Shown here: positions 37,204 through 48,252 of the stretch, piece after piece
Numbering within the stretch: the first letter of the stretch is position 1
Layout of the letters: every line of letters starts with the position of its first letter
Source of the DNA: Pestalotiopsis fici W106-1
Taxonomy: Eukaryota; Ascomycota; Sordariomycetes; Amphisphaeriales; Sporocadaceae
Length of the DNA stretch: 64,000 nucleotides
Direction of reading: 5' to 3'
Assembly (NCBI RefSeq): GCF_000516985.1
Contig: NW_006917100.1
Span: 733,490-797,489, forward strand
Notes under the pieces: model-generated
Databases searched by the model: none
Seen by the model: only the letters and a program-made list of their open reading frames with translations
What the model was told of the DNA's origin: nothing
Program-made: the position numbers and the translations under genes

Positions 37204-40200
37204 TTTGAAATTGTTGGTGGATGATTGGTTGTTGGTGAAAGATGGGTGGTTTTCGAAGAGGAAAGTGAATGTTCTAAGCCTGCTTGGAGCGTGTTGAAAG
37301 AATGATTAAGCACAGCTTAATGAAAGAATGTGAAGAAGCTGGTAATGAAAGAGTCTGTGTGGTGCTGAACTGAAGAGAAAAGATTGATGCCATTGAAGGA
37401 AGGAAGTCGTTCTCTTAAGTATACGAGAATGAGATGCATCTGCTATGTGAGAAGACATGGTTATCATGATTCGACAACTGACCATGCTCGTCACTATGGA
37501 TCCTCAGGAAGATACCGATCACCACTCTCTTGTTTGAGGCAAATTGGACGATTGTTTGCACTCCAGGTTCGGTCTTGATTGGTCTCGACAGGGGAGCACC
37601 ATGGGGACGATGGGATGGATAGGATGTAGGTGGACTGGTGGAAAGGCTGGGCATATCATCGGAACATCCCAATCCACAGAACCAAACTCGATCCCTGGGA
37701 AAGGCTTCCGTGTTTCTGGATTCCGGACCCTGGTTGCCTGGCCTCAGGGGTGCAGAGCCTTTGCCATTTCTTTTACAGCCCGATATGTATCGTGCCTTGA
37801 ACGGGTCATCCCCGATACGATCGATTGATGTATAGTCCTGTAAAAGTTGAATTCGAGTGACTTGAACAATCCTCAAAACTGCAAACCTATCTCTGTGCTT
37901 GTCTGGCGAGTAATCACACCATGACTAGTAGTCCAACGTACCCGGCTCCTGTACATGTTGATTGAACGAAGCTCAAAAAAATCAATTGCCAATTATCAAC
38001 AATGGTGCAGTCATGAGTTGTCGAGTCTCGACCGTACCCAACCCACACATTCAACACACAGACCAACGGAAACTAAATAGAACAGCCGAAGTTTAGATGA
38101 AACGGGATGGGGCAGGGCGTCTACAGGTCATCGAATCATGGCCATAATTGGCAATAAATGGGGCTCCTGGGGGATCTTTCTAGGGGCTCCCCCAGTGTTT
38201 AATTCAACTGAGGCTCTGCCAAGCCAGTAAGTCCGCGAAAATCCGGGCCCTACCTAGAGGCGTCCAGCGGCGGCTCTAGGGGGCTCTAGGGCGCTGCAGT
38301 CTTGGCAGCTTTCTTGGCTTCCAACGGCCTCAACAGTTATATTGTGGTGCGTCGTCATCAGGCCTAACTCCGGGTCCTCCCCCAGGTCATTCACCAGCAA
38401 GAAAAGAGCGAGAGCGCCGAGGGGCTTGATCAATCGCCGAGCCCAGAGGCTGAACATGGGTCCGCGCAGATCTGTCGTGGCTTGTTATATCCGAATGGGC
38501 AGCACCTTGCTGTCGGCCTGGGACTGCCCACCAAAATCCGAACATATCCTGATGTATGTCCATCTTTTTTACTCCAGACGTTGTACTGGAAAGACTGTAC
38601 GGCCTGAAACTCAAAAAGGAATTCACTTGTCTTTTTTTTTTTTTTTTTTTTTTTTTTGGGCCTGGGCGCACCACTACATGTCAAAAATATAGTACTAGCT
38701 TCGACTGGCTCCTAGCGTATCTGCTACCTCTAGCGACTATAATCGTGATTGCGACATGCAGTATCCTGAGATTTTGGTGAAGATGTGTTAAAATCAACAT
38801 GTGCTTAAGAGATATTCTTGCATCGTTTTACAGGCGTCGATTGTGCAAAGAACACTGTCGCATCCATTTCTATAATCGTCAAATCACTGTATGCTGCCAA
38901 ACAAATGATCCCGACTGACCGACAACCGGACACGCGTCATTTGATTACCGCGATTTCTTGGCAAGTCTCGCAGTTGTCAGGAAAAGGAACGAACCACATC
39001 CAAACAAGGATAACTCATCTTGGGCCTAGCCAGAAAGAACCTGTACTCGAATACGTATGATGTATTTCCTTGTAAGGCTCCACAAGCATCTGGAATGAAA
39101 TCTGCGGAATGTTGATTCCTCCGACCGATCAAATTCATCTATCTTCCGCCTTGTTAGATGTGTAGTAGATATGGTTACCAAGTATACTTGGCAGTTTCTA
39201 CTTGAGGAGTGACACCAGTCGCTATTTAGAGTAGAGAATGACTCCAAGTCAGTCACTCAACAGTTGTTTATGCAGGAATCTTGTGTGTATCTGAATCATT
39301 ACTCAATTACTCTGAAGTCCACCATCCCGGAATCGTGCAGATACGAAGCTGATCTTTACCGTCACATTGGAGGAAATTTGTCGGGGATGAAGCATGCACT
39401 TCAGATGGATCTTTGGACGACCACACGTGGGTTGCGATCTACGCGCTTACAGGCATTCCATTTGGTTTCAACTCTCCCAAATCGGTCCAGGCAAGTAAAG
39501 ACCCCATTCAATTCTCAAGTTCTAGAAGACTTGACTGGGCAGGGTCCAATCGGGACAATGCAAGGCTCCAGAATTGGTGACTACGATGTACGTTGTACCG
39601 TGTGATACCCGGCCGAGATTTCAGCCAAGACTCGAAATTGCAGGATTATGCAGAGCCTCGAGATTGCATCCTTGTTCACGACCCGTCTTAGCTGTGGGGA
39701 GTATATTTTTGTATGTTTGATTCAACCCGCTTAGTCAAAATGCGTGTTGTGGAGGATTCTTTCTCTCTCAAGCAATTTGCATATGGAGTTCGCCGAGGCC
39801 CTGAAGTAGGTATAAGGGTCTCGAGACCACGGAGGGTGCGAATCTCGACAATAGGTCAAAGTTTCGTTTACAAACTTGACTCCTGAATCAGACGGTGATT
39901 TCTATCGTGACGATAGTGCGACAAATTCACAAGTCAAGACCTTGAATGGACCCAAAACTCTCATTTAAAGTCAGTCAGTCAACAATTTCAAATAATGGGT
40001 TTTCTCAACCGTCAGAATCATTCGGCACAGCAGCTTGATCTACTCCGGAACAAAGTAGAACTCTAAGCCTCGCATCGTAATAACCAGAAACGAGCGTTGC
40101 GAAAATAATGGTAGTCATTTGCTGGCTGCTGGTAGGGACATATTTTCGCCTGGATTACTAACGTACTTCTACTATTGTAAGTCCGCACATTGGCCGGAGA

Positions 40201-40735
40201 AGATCATATCATTGGCTGCCTTTTGACGTCACCCAATAGCCAACGGTGAATCTTAGAATTTGGCGAGCCTGAGTACGTAAAAGAAAAGATGCAAGTTTAA
40301 TGGCGGCATTGCCCCCTGCCTAAGCAGCTTAAATTGATTGGACGCCCTTCTGCGGCTCGCCTGCGCCTCTTGTTATTCCCGGCGAAGGGAGGCATCTAGG
40401 AATGGTGTCGAGGGACGCAGATCTCCTGCAACTCCCATTGCGTGCGAATAATTTATCGTTATGTTCTCTGCCTGTGCATTACATTCGGCCCGGCCCTTTT
40501 CATCTTTGTCGAGGCGGGAATAAGTATCCCCAATGTTTGATAATCAACCTGATTTTACAATGCAGTTGCAGCTATGTACTACGCAAGTATATATAATATA
40601 TGAGGCTGTTCTAGTGACAATGGCAAGTGAATGATTGTATCTCTTCGTACAAGGACAGATGCGAGACATCACTGCACTTGATCTGACCTGTTTGATGACT
40701 TGCCGCACTCCATTTTCAATTGATGCTGCTTTGAA
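37204..40735. other. 3.5 kb gene-poor region
   Basis: No supported gene. Open frames are up to about 150 codons but carry no recognised motif. Features are a 26-base T run at 38632-38657 and a GC-rich block near 38160-38290 with repeated GGGCTC words. A TCAGTCAGTCA word lies near 39975 and a related TCAGTCACTCA near 39250. The right end is the promoter of the MFS gene. Confidence 0.5.
38632..38657. repeat. 26-base poly(T) run
   Basis: Uninterrupted T26 on the plus strand, flanked by CTTGTC on the left and GGGCCTGGGCG on the right. Read on the minus strand it is a poly(A) run, as left by retroposition, but no retroposed body or target-site duplication could be identified. Confidence 0.85.
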
Positions 40736-42325
40736 ATGTCAACAACCATTGAGAAAACAATTGTCCCTCGGGAACTAGAGACGGTCGGTATAATGCCACC
40801 GACCACCGAAGCTGTGGGAAGAATATCTCAAGAGTCTCTCGTTGAGCCTCCAGCCATCTGGTCGCAAAGGCAAAAATGTGAGCAGTTTGGACCATTTGGA
40901 CTATTGCAAAATGCATCACTGACGCTCCAACGCTTAGGGCTTTACACATGCATCACCGTTTCGCTACCAATGATGACTTCATTCAGCTGTAGTGTGCAGA
41001 CACCGGCATTGACAGCCATCGCCGCTGAGCTGCACACAACCCGAATTGTCGCTGCGCTGAGTGCCACCACTTATTTCGTCGGGTCTGTGGGAGGCTACTT
41101 CTTTTTCGCGCCTCTTTCAGAGTTCTTGTTAGTGCACCAACGTTTCGGATATGAAGGTGAAATGACTGACATAATAATATGATATAGCGGGCGTAATCCA
41201 GTTTATTATTCAACATTCTCATTATTCACTCTTACAAACTTGGCTTCGGCTCTGACGCCCAACATATCAGCACTACTCGTGTTTCGCTTCTTCAACGGCC
41301 TCTTTGGAGCCCCCAGTGTCGCCAACTCTGGAGGCTCTCTGGCTGACCTCTGGGCTCCCGAAGAGCGCTCCGTACCGTTTGCCTTGTTTACGGCAGCATG
41401 CTTTTGCGGACCCGTGATCGCGCCGCTTATCGGCGGTTTTCTCACCCAGTACGCCGGCTGGCGATGGAATTTCTGGCTCATGTTCATTCTGTGCTGTGTG
41501 CTGCTTGTCTTGCTGGTGGTATTTGTGCCCGAGACCTATCCCACCAAGCGTAAAGGCTATCAGGCTGCAAAGCGGTCCCAAAAGGAGTGGACCAAGGAGT
41601 TTCGACAGAGTCTCGCCCGGCCGTGGCTCATGTTCTTCCGGGAGCCGATCCTCTTCTTCTTGTCTCTTTACATGTCCTTCATTTATGGCGTGCTCTTTCT
41701 CAAGTTTACCGCTTACCCAGTAGTCTTTCAAAAGTCGCGCGGATGGTCACTCTCCATATCCGGATTATCCTTTCTGGGAATCACCGCCGGCATGATTCTG
41801 GCGACGATACTATCGACTCGCCTCAATCAGATACGATTGCGCTATGTCAAGCGCCTCGGTCCTGTGCCCGAAGCTCGATTGCCGCACTTGATACCTATAG
41901 CATGGCTCATGCCCATTAGTCTCTTCATCTTTGCCTGGACAGCGGAGCCGCCCGCTCACTGGATCATCCCCATCCTGGCCGGTGTACCCTTTGGCTTTGG
42001 ACTCGTGTTTCTCTTTCTCGGTATAAATGCCTATCTCACGGACTGCTACGAGCGCTATAGTGCCAGCGCTCTTGCAGCAAATTCCCTGCTTCGCTGTGTC
42101 TTTGGCGGCAGCTTTGCCGTACTCGCAGACGTCATGTATAGTGGTTTGGGCACGGCCTGGGCGGTTAGTGTGTTGGGGTTTGTTGCCTTGGCCTTGACTC
42201 CAATGCCGTGGGTGTTTTATCGCTATGGCCCGTATCTGCGTTCAAAGAGCAAATATCACTGCCTCGCAAGTGAGTCACAAGTCGCGCCTAGAGACATGAT
42301 TTCAGAGCAACAGAGCAAAGTGTAA
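40736..42325 (+). CDS. MFS transporter, DHA1 multidrug type
   Basis: Exons 40736-41127 and 41188-42325 (60-bp intron) encode 509 residues; the junction reads PLSEF|FGRNPVYYSTF, restoring the MFS signature loop between TM2 and TM3. Twelve hydrophobic segments are visible with the fungal DHA1 pattern, for example FRFFNGLFGAPSVANSGGSL, DLWAPEERSVPFALF, CGPVIAPLIGGFL and YAGWRWNFWLM. VPETYPTKR opens the central loop. Relatives export drugs, polyamines or secondary metabolites, so the substrate is unknown. It is convergent with the FAD monooxygenase gene, with about 160 bp between stop codons, which may reflect a shared role in modifying and exporting a compound. Confidence 0.92.
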
Positions 42326-42485
42326 ACTGTCTATATTATACAAAAGATGCGAATTATTCAAGTTTACGCTATCATACAGTGTACCTTTTGAACACAAAAA
42401 AGTGTATCGAATCAGCGAATCTAGGCAAGCAGAAACCAAACACACTTTTGGCCATCAAGACTCATGCCTCTAAAGACACCAAACA

Positions 42486-43781
42486 TTAGTAATCGTAGTC
42501 GGGCAGATCCCAGTCCTTTACCTCTTCTTTCAAGAACCAACTGAAAATATTTAATCTCAATAATGAAGCAATACCCAGGAACAAATTGGCGAGACCGACG
42601 CCCACGGACGATGACGGCAGCATCATGCCCGCTTTATTCTCAAGCACTCCTTCCTGGACCTGGTCCATGAACGGTCGTAACTTGCAATCATAAGCCTCCA
42701 GTGCCGCTGTGACTGCAGACGTGGCTGAAGAGCCTTTTCTGTCGGATCCGGATCTCTCATGTAGCGACGGCATACCGCAGTGCCGGCCAATCTCGCCCGC
42801 CAGAATGTACGCGCCCACCAGAGCCGAAGTCGTGCCCATGCCCGTGTTGGCCGAGGGACAGTAGGCCGCGTCGCCGACGAGCGCCGTTCGGCCCTTGTAC
42901 CACTTGTCCAGCTTGACCACGCCCATGCGCTCGCAGTAGAAGTCCTCCGCGGCCATCATATCCTTGACAAGGTCGTCAGATCGCCACCCCGCGCCGTGGA
43001 AAACTCGTGCCATCGCTTCCTTCTCCGCCGGGACATCGCCGCGTCGGATATTCTTCAGCTCGTCCGCAGTGGACGTGCAGCCGATATACACTTGAAGCTT
43101 GTCTGGATGCGACCTCCGCGTCATGATGCCGCGTCGGCCCGTCGCCATGTACTGCGTAGCCATGTACTCCTCGCCATCCTGGACGGGGCGAGCAACGGTG
43201 AAATATGCTATGTGCTGCCCTGGAATCGGACGCAGGCCATCCTCGCCGCCAGGACCGACCATCATCTTGCGGAAGCGGGATCCCTGCCCATCGGCACCAA
43301 CGACGAGATCAAAGGTGTCCTTTTGGCCGTCTGAGGACTGGACATGGACCGGCCCGTCTTGTTCCTGGTCAAATCCGTCGATCGACGTTCCAAAAATGTA
43401 TCTTGTCCGGTCCTTGGCGGCATCGTACATGATGCGGCACAAGTCCCCGCGCATAATCTCCCAATCCGTCGTGAAACTCTGCGCGCCCTCGCCCGTCCTG
43501 TTGGCCGGGAAGTAGGCGCGCCTCCAGCCGCGGGTATCGACGACCTGGAGCCCTTGCTCGGGCGGCGACGCAGCGCGGTACGCCTGCTCGAGGCCCATGC
43601 GCCTCAGGACCTCGACGCCGTGCCCCCGGAGGTCGACCTGCAAGCCCGTGGTGCGCAGCGCCGGGAACCGCTCCACGACGGTCACGTCGTGGCCTTGCTT
43701 GGAGAGCCAAAAGGCCAGGGCCGTGCCGGCGACGCCGCCTCCGCTGATGAGGACTTTGAGTTTTGGCATTTCGGACTCCAT
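42486..43781 (-). CDS. FAD-dependent monooxygenase (TetX/PHBH-like)
   Basis: Intronless, 431 residues from the ATG at 43781; an upstream in-frame ATG at 43814 would add 11 residues without similarity. The three class A flavin monooxygenase signatures are present: the dinucleotide fold KVLISGGGVAGTALAFWL followed by VTVVER, the central LVVGADGQGSRFRKM, and the second FAD motif GRTALVGDAAYCPSANTGMG. The LQVDLRGHGVEVLRRMGLE segment is typical of the TetX-like fungal group, which hydroxylates aromatic or polyketide-like substrates. The C-terminus has a hydrophobic stretch (LANLFLGIASLLRLNIF) that could touch membranes. The neighbouring convergent MFS gene suggests a detoxification or metabolite pair, but this is inference from position only. 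Confidence 0.92.
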   Translation of the reverse strand: MESEMPKLKVLISGGGVAGTALAFWLSKQGHDVTVVERFPALRTTGLQVDLRGHGVEVLRRMGLEQAYRAASPPEQGLQVVDTRGWRRAYFPANRTGEGAQSFTTDWEIMRGDLCRIMYDAAKDRTRYIFGTSIDGFDQEQDGPVHVQSSDGQKDTFDLVVGADGQGSRFRKMMVGPGGEDGLRPIPGQHIAYFTVARPVQDGEEYMATQYMATGRRGIMTRRSHPDKLQVYIGCTSTADELKNIRRGDVPAEKEAMARVFHGAGWRSDDLVKDMMAAEDFYCERMGVVKLDKWYKGRTALVGDAAYCPSANTGMGTTSALVGAYILAGEIGRHCGMPSLHERSGSDRKGSSATSAVTAALEAYDCKLRPFMDQVQEGVLENKAGMMLPSSSVGVGLANLFLGIASLLRLNIFSWFLKEEVKDWDLPDYDY

Positions 43782-44468
43782 GTTATCTGAGGGCGGATGA
43801 ATTTGATATCTCAAAATGCCGGACTGAATTGTGATTGCTTAATGACACTTGAAGGAGGACTGAAATGCCTTGCAATTCACAATCAAATTGATAAGAATCA
43901 TCTTGTCACTTTAATACAAATTTGTCCGGCCTTACAAGGTCAAAGACAGACCCTTATGACTCCATCCATAATCGCTCCTCGCTGATTTATAAGGTTCGGC
44001 CGCTTATATCCGTATACTGGACCTCTCGTAAGCCAGTGTCTTCGGCCGAGCAAAGGTTACGACCGAGTAAGGAAAAGCGGAGCTATGCCAAAGGAGACTC
44101 TGTGATTGTGTATTGACCATTGCACAGGGAGCTCATTGTGATTGCTGACTATTCAAGGCTGAATCTACAGTTCCAATAAGATGTCTGTGGCGGCCGGTCC
44201 GTCTGTCCTCCCAATTGCCTGGCTGAACAGCCAGTTATATTGGCCAGTAGCATTCACAGCATGTAGCACAAATGTTCTCATGGCGCTAATTTGTCCGAGT
44301 GCTCAATTATCAAGTCTCTCTTATCTTCTCTTGGGGGTTGACTTGCTATCATCTTCATGGCTATTACTCATTTGACCGAGCTCAATGAAAACACTCGAGT
44401 ATCTCAGTAACCTGGTACATTGGTGATCATACATCTTACCCGACGTGCCAGGAGCTGATGCCACCTAA
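43782..44468. other. Intergenic region, FAD monooxygenase / ankyrin-C2H2 genes
   Basis: About 690 bp, promoter side of the monooxygenase and 3' side of the next minus-strand gene. No gene was recognised. Confidence 0.55.
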
Positions 44469-47190
44469 TTACCATGAACGATGCCATTTTGTATCACGCT
44501 CATGCTTGTCGCAATTATCTTTCCGAGCGAACTTCTTGCCACATTTGGAGCATCTGAATCGCTTTGCACCCGCACCTGCGTGCTGTTCGCGCCGATGGCG
44601 ATTGAAATTTGACCTTGTCTTGAACTGCTTTCCATGTTCCTGACAAAAGAAACGTTGCGAACTTTTGGTCGTGAAGCCTGGTGAGCTGCAAACTCGATCA
44701 GCAATGATCATCCACTTGTTAGAAGTTCACTTAGCAGCCTAGGAGTCCTTACCCAGTCTGTGACCGCGTTTCCATGTCTGCCCCATTCGGAGTCAATGGC
44801 TCCATAGGTCCAATGGCGTGACACAGCGTAAGCTCAGGGGTGGACAGAGAAGTTGAGGTTTCATGGCCAAAGCCAGTAGAATGGTGAGAGGTGTCTTCAG
44901 AGCTCGACCTGGTCCAGGTTTCGATTGAGTCGTGCTCAGGAGATTCATTGATGAATTTCCACACATGTTGCTTTAGTCGGAGTAGGTATCCATCTTTCCA
45001 CTTTTGACAGAATGAGCGAACATGCTTGTCAATGGGGCGCAAATGACCAAGTACGCTGATGTTGTCATATAGTATCTCGAGGTTCCAGATGTGCCTCCTG
45101 TCGAGGACAATGTCAGCGGAAGCGATGTCATGACCCTCCGGTATAATAGTACTGATAGGCTGTATCGGAGACGCAGCCACTTCCAACTGCATGTGATGAA
45201 TAGCAGCGTCCATTGTCGGTTTGCACAAAGCTTTATATTGCGCAGACCAGCTGAGCTCGTTAAATCCGACGGGATTCATGAAGAACAATGCTATTTTCGT
45301 GGTAAGTAACTGTAGCCAAAGGACACACCAAATGATCAGGTAATAATGTAACTTTCAGCACATAGGCACACACTTACCGAGAAAGAGGATGAATAGGACG
45401 CAAATTACTCCGGAAGCAAGCTTGGGGGGATGGACGGCGGTCAGATCTTCGTGTGACGGTGTGTTGACCCAGCTCGCGTTACTGAAGGTCTCTCCACGAG
45501 TGTCGTAATAGGGATCCATGTTTATGTCCAAGAGGAAGTCATCGAATGATGAGAAGCTTTCTTCGTTGACCGTATCGGTCAATATACTTGATGGACTGGA
45601 GGAGGGCGCCAGATCCTCTTGAGAAAGAATGAATGTGTGCATAGTTTCGCGGGTACTCGATAATGACCCGGTCTCGCCTGCTTTCGAGGATTCGACCAAT
45701 TCTAACTCAGCTGTGAGTCGATCTATGTATACATCGAGGTTGCTGCGGTTCGGCCAAAAGTTAATTTCTGGGATCGAGCCATTGATACCATCCACTGAGT
45801 ATCTAGGTTTGGAGCCCCAAAGATCTGCAGCGAGATCCTCACAAGCCGTCCTTGTTGCCTCGTCTGACATGAGTCGCGTCCATTCTGGTACCTCATTGAC
45901 AACACTCTGCCAGTGGGAAGTGTTGTCATCGAGACAAAATGTGTCATCATCCATGAATGAAGCAATCGACAGAGCGACAAGAAGTGCTGATAGGATATGG
46001 GTCGCGGACGTGGGCAAGGAACCAGCCAGCAGCTCCTTTAACGTGTTGACTCCAAAGGACCAGGCATAACTTCGGTCACTGATTGACTCTGAGAGCGAGC
46101 CGTCAAGAATGAGTTGCTTTGTGTTCTGATGATCCATCATGCACCGATATTGGCTGATGAAGACTCGGCGCAGCCGTTGCTTTCGAAATCTTCTTGCCGA
46201 AATACAATCTCTCCAGCACTGTTTAATCACCTCGGCTGCTCTCTTCTGGCTGCAGTGTCTTTGTGCACCGGAGTTTATATCGGGATTCATGCAGAGAAGA
46301 GCTAGATGTATATCGGCTCCAGCTTCCAGAAGCAGCGACACCATTTCCAAATCACGTCTCGCTGCAGCAACTGTAAGCGCAGTGCCTGCAGGAGACCAGT
46401 CATCCACATGGGCACCTGCGTCGATGAGAACTCTCGCCACTTGGTGTCGGCCGTGAATGCTTGCAGCCAAGAGCGCAGATGTTCCATTGGAATCTTGTTG
46501 GTTGACTGAAAACACACGTCTGCGTTTGCTCGTGAGTAGCGTGCGAACACAGTCAGCACGTCCCATGGTTGATGCATTGATCAAGGCCGTGTGGTCGAGT
46601 GCACCGCTGGTTTCAGGACTGAGCAGTGCTTCGAATACTGCCCATTCAGAGTGCCTCAATGCAAGGTGTATAGGTAAGTCACCTTCGGCATCTTCAATGT
46701 CTGGACAGGCACCGAGCGCTAAAAGGGTTTCAACGATGATGAGGTGGCCACCTTCTGCGGCTAGACCCATCATCGTTCTTCCTTCAAACTCGCTGTTTAA
46801 GAGATCATCATCGGCAAAGGAGATGCTGCGGCCCCGGGTTTCCGAGTAAATCCTCAAAGCACGATCAAATCTAGCAGTGTCGCCAGTTCTGCAGTATCGA
46901 AAGAGAGCCGGCCGGACTTTGCAGAAATGATCACCAGGTATGTGAAGACACTGGCTTGATTCCTTGTCACTGCAGAGAACGCGTTGGTGGTAGTAGTCAG
47001 TGCTGTGCAAACGAGGACTCGCTTGTCCTTCGTCGTAGGCCACACGTCCATCGCGGGTCCGGGAGGAATCGACCGTGGCTTGTGATTCGAAGCGTTGCTC
47101 GGAAAGTGAGTTCAGCAACCTGATCATGGAATCGAGTCTTGAAACAGGGTCAAAACCGTCGTCCCCAGGAGACATTGGTGGGGACTCCAT
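44469..47190 (-). CDS. Ankyrin-repeat protein with C-terminal C2H2-type zinc fingers
   Basis: Exons 47190-45378, 45290-44753 and 44685-44469 (introns 87 and 67 bp) join in frame into 855 residues. The first intron acceptor is placed at AATAG because the nearer ACAG breaks the frame. Residues about 120-320 hold ankyrin repeats (GRTMMGLAAEGGHLIIVETL, GTSALLAASIHGRHQVARVL, GTALTVAAARRDLEMVSLLL). The middle is unrecognised. The C-terminus has two zinc-finger-like units: FRCSKCGKKFARKDNCDKH is C2H2-like with a wider H-H spacing, while the preceding FFCQEHGKQFKTRSNFNRH has His where the second Cys is expected. The product may be a nuclear regulator with a protein-interaction module, which is inference. 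An exon 1 read-through stop would remove the fingers if intron 1 were retained. Confidence 0.82.
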
Positions 47191-48252
47191 GGTCTTGGTG
47201 AAAACGATGTATGGTGCTTAGGAGTTTAGGGATGATAGGCTCAATGTTTCAAGCGTGGACGGGGAGAATATAAGGGGAGAAGTTTGCTCTGAGTTGACAA
47301 CATGGGAAGTAAATGACACCCAACTTTCCCAAATATATACATGTAAGAAAGAGCAATGGCTACTATGTATGCAGTAGTTCTAGGAAGTTTTCTAGGAATC
47401 GCCAGGCGGTGCAACCCGTGGACTTTGCCGTTTTGGGCGTGACTGAACGAATTCCTGTAAATATGATAATCTAATTGGCTGAAGCTCGACATCTACACGT
47501 GTACAAGCTCCGTACCTACTGCCGCTGCGGGGGTTCTGTGGCGGCAACTTGACCCCTTCCACCGCCGCAGCTTCACTTTTGTTGTACGATGGGGCCTCTT
47601 CTACTCTGTACCTCTACCACATGACGCAGTATGCCTAGTGTGCAACTTTTTGGTCAAAGTGCCTCATTTAGATATGCATGCACAATCTGACATGCGACAG
47701 ATAGAATCATAAAGAATTATACATCATGAGTAGGCAAAAATCAGCAATTATGACATGGTCATATACTTGTGCATAGCTGGCATGCCATGAGGTCACAAGA
47801 GAAAAAGGACCTGTCGCTGATCACACACCCACATTGGGGATTGGGAATTGGGAATCAGCCACTAGGAAATAGAGATCACGAATTATAGAGATTAGGAAGC
47901 AATTTCTAGGAATCAGGAATCAGCTAGGAACGACTATGGAGACAATGCATATGTATACCATGGAAAGCAGTGTTTTAGCTCCATGGAAATAGTCATTTTC
48001 TCAACTCATGCATGCATTATGAAGCTCATGCCATGGCGCCGAGGAGAAGGTGAATAATAGAGCTGCATGGTGTTAGGTGGTGGTGAACGATGCATGTATA
48101 ACAATTGTGGAGAACCAACACAACATCACTAGCAGGCAGCAATGGCAGAACGGTACAATCAATCTTTCAATGGTTTTCATCGAGGTTTTGGTTTACAATT
48201 ATGACTTGAATCTCTATGCTTTCCGTTATATCCGTGCCCTTCACTTGGGGTT
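47191..48252. other. Intergenic region, ankyrin-C2H2 / Zn2Cys6 genes
   Basis: 1.06 kb with no gene. At 47834-47935 there is a run of degenerate GGGAAT/AGGAAT words. Confidence 0.55.
47834..47935. repeat. Degenerate GGAAT/GGGATT repeat patch
   Basis: About 100 bp containing repeated TTGGGAATTGGGAATC, AGGAAAT, TTAGGAAGC, TAGGAATCAGGAATC and AGGAAC words. The patch is purine-rich and non-coding. Confidence 0.6.

Noticed and set aside
38387..38692. Short open frames over the T26 run encoding poly-Lys or poly-Phe
   Set aside because: They are created by the homopolymer and not by coding selection.
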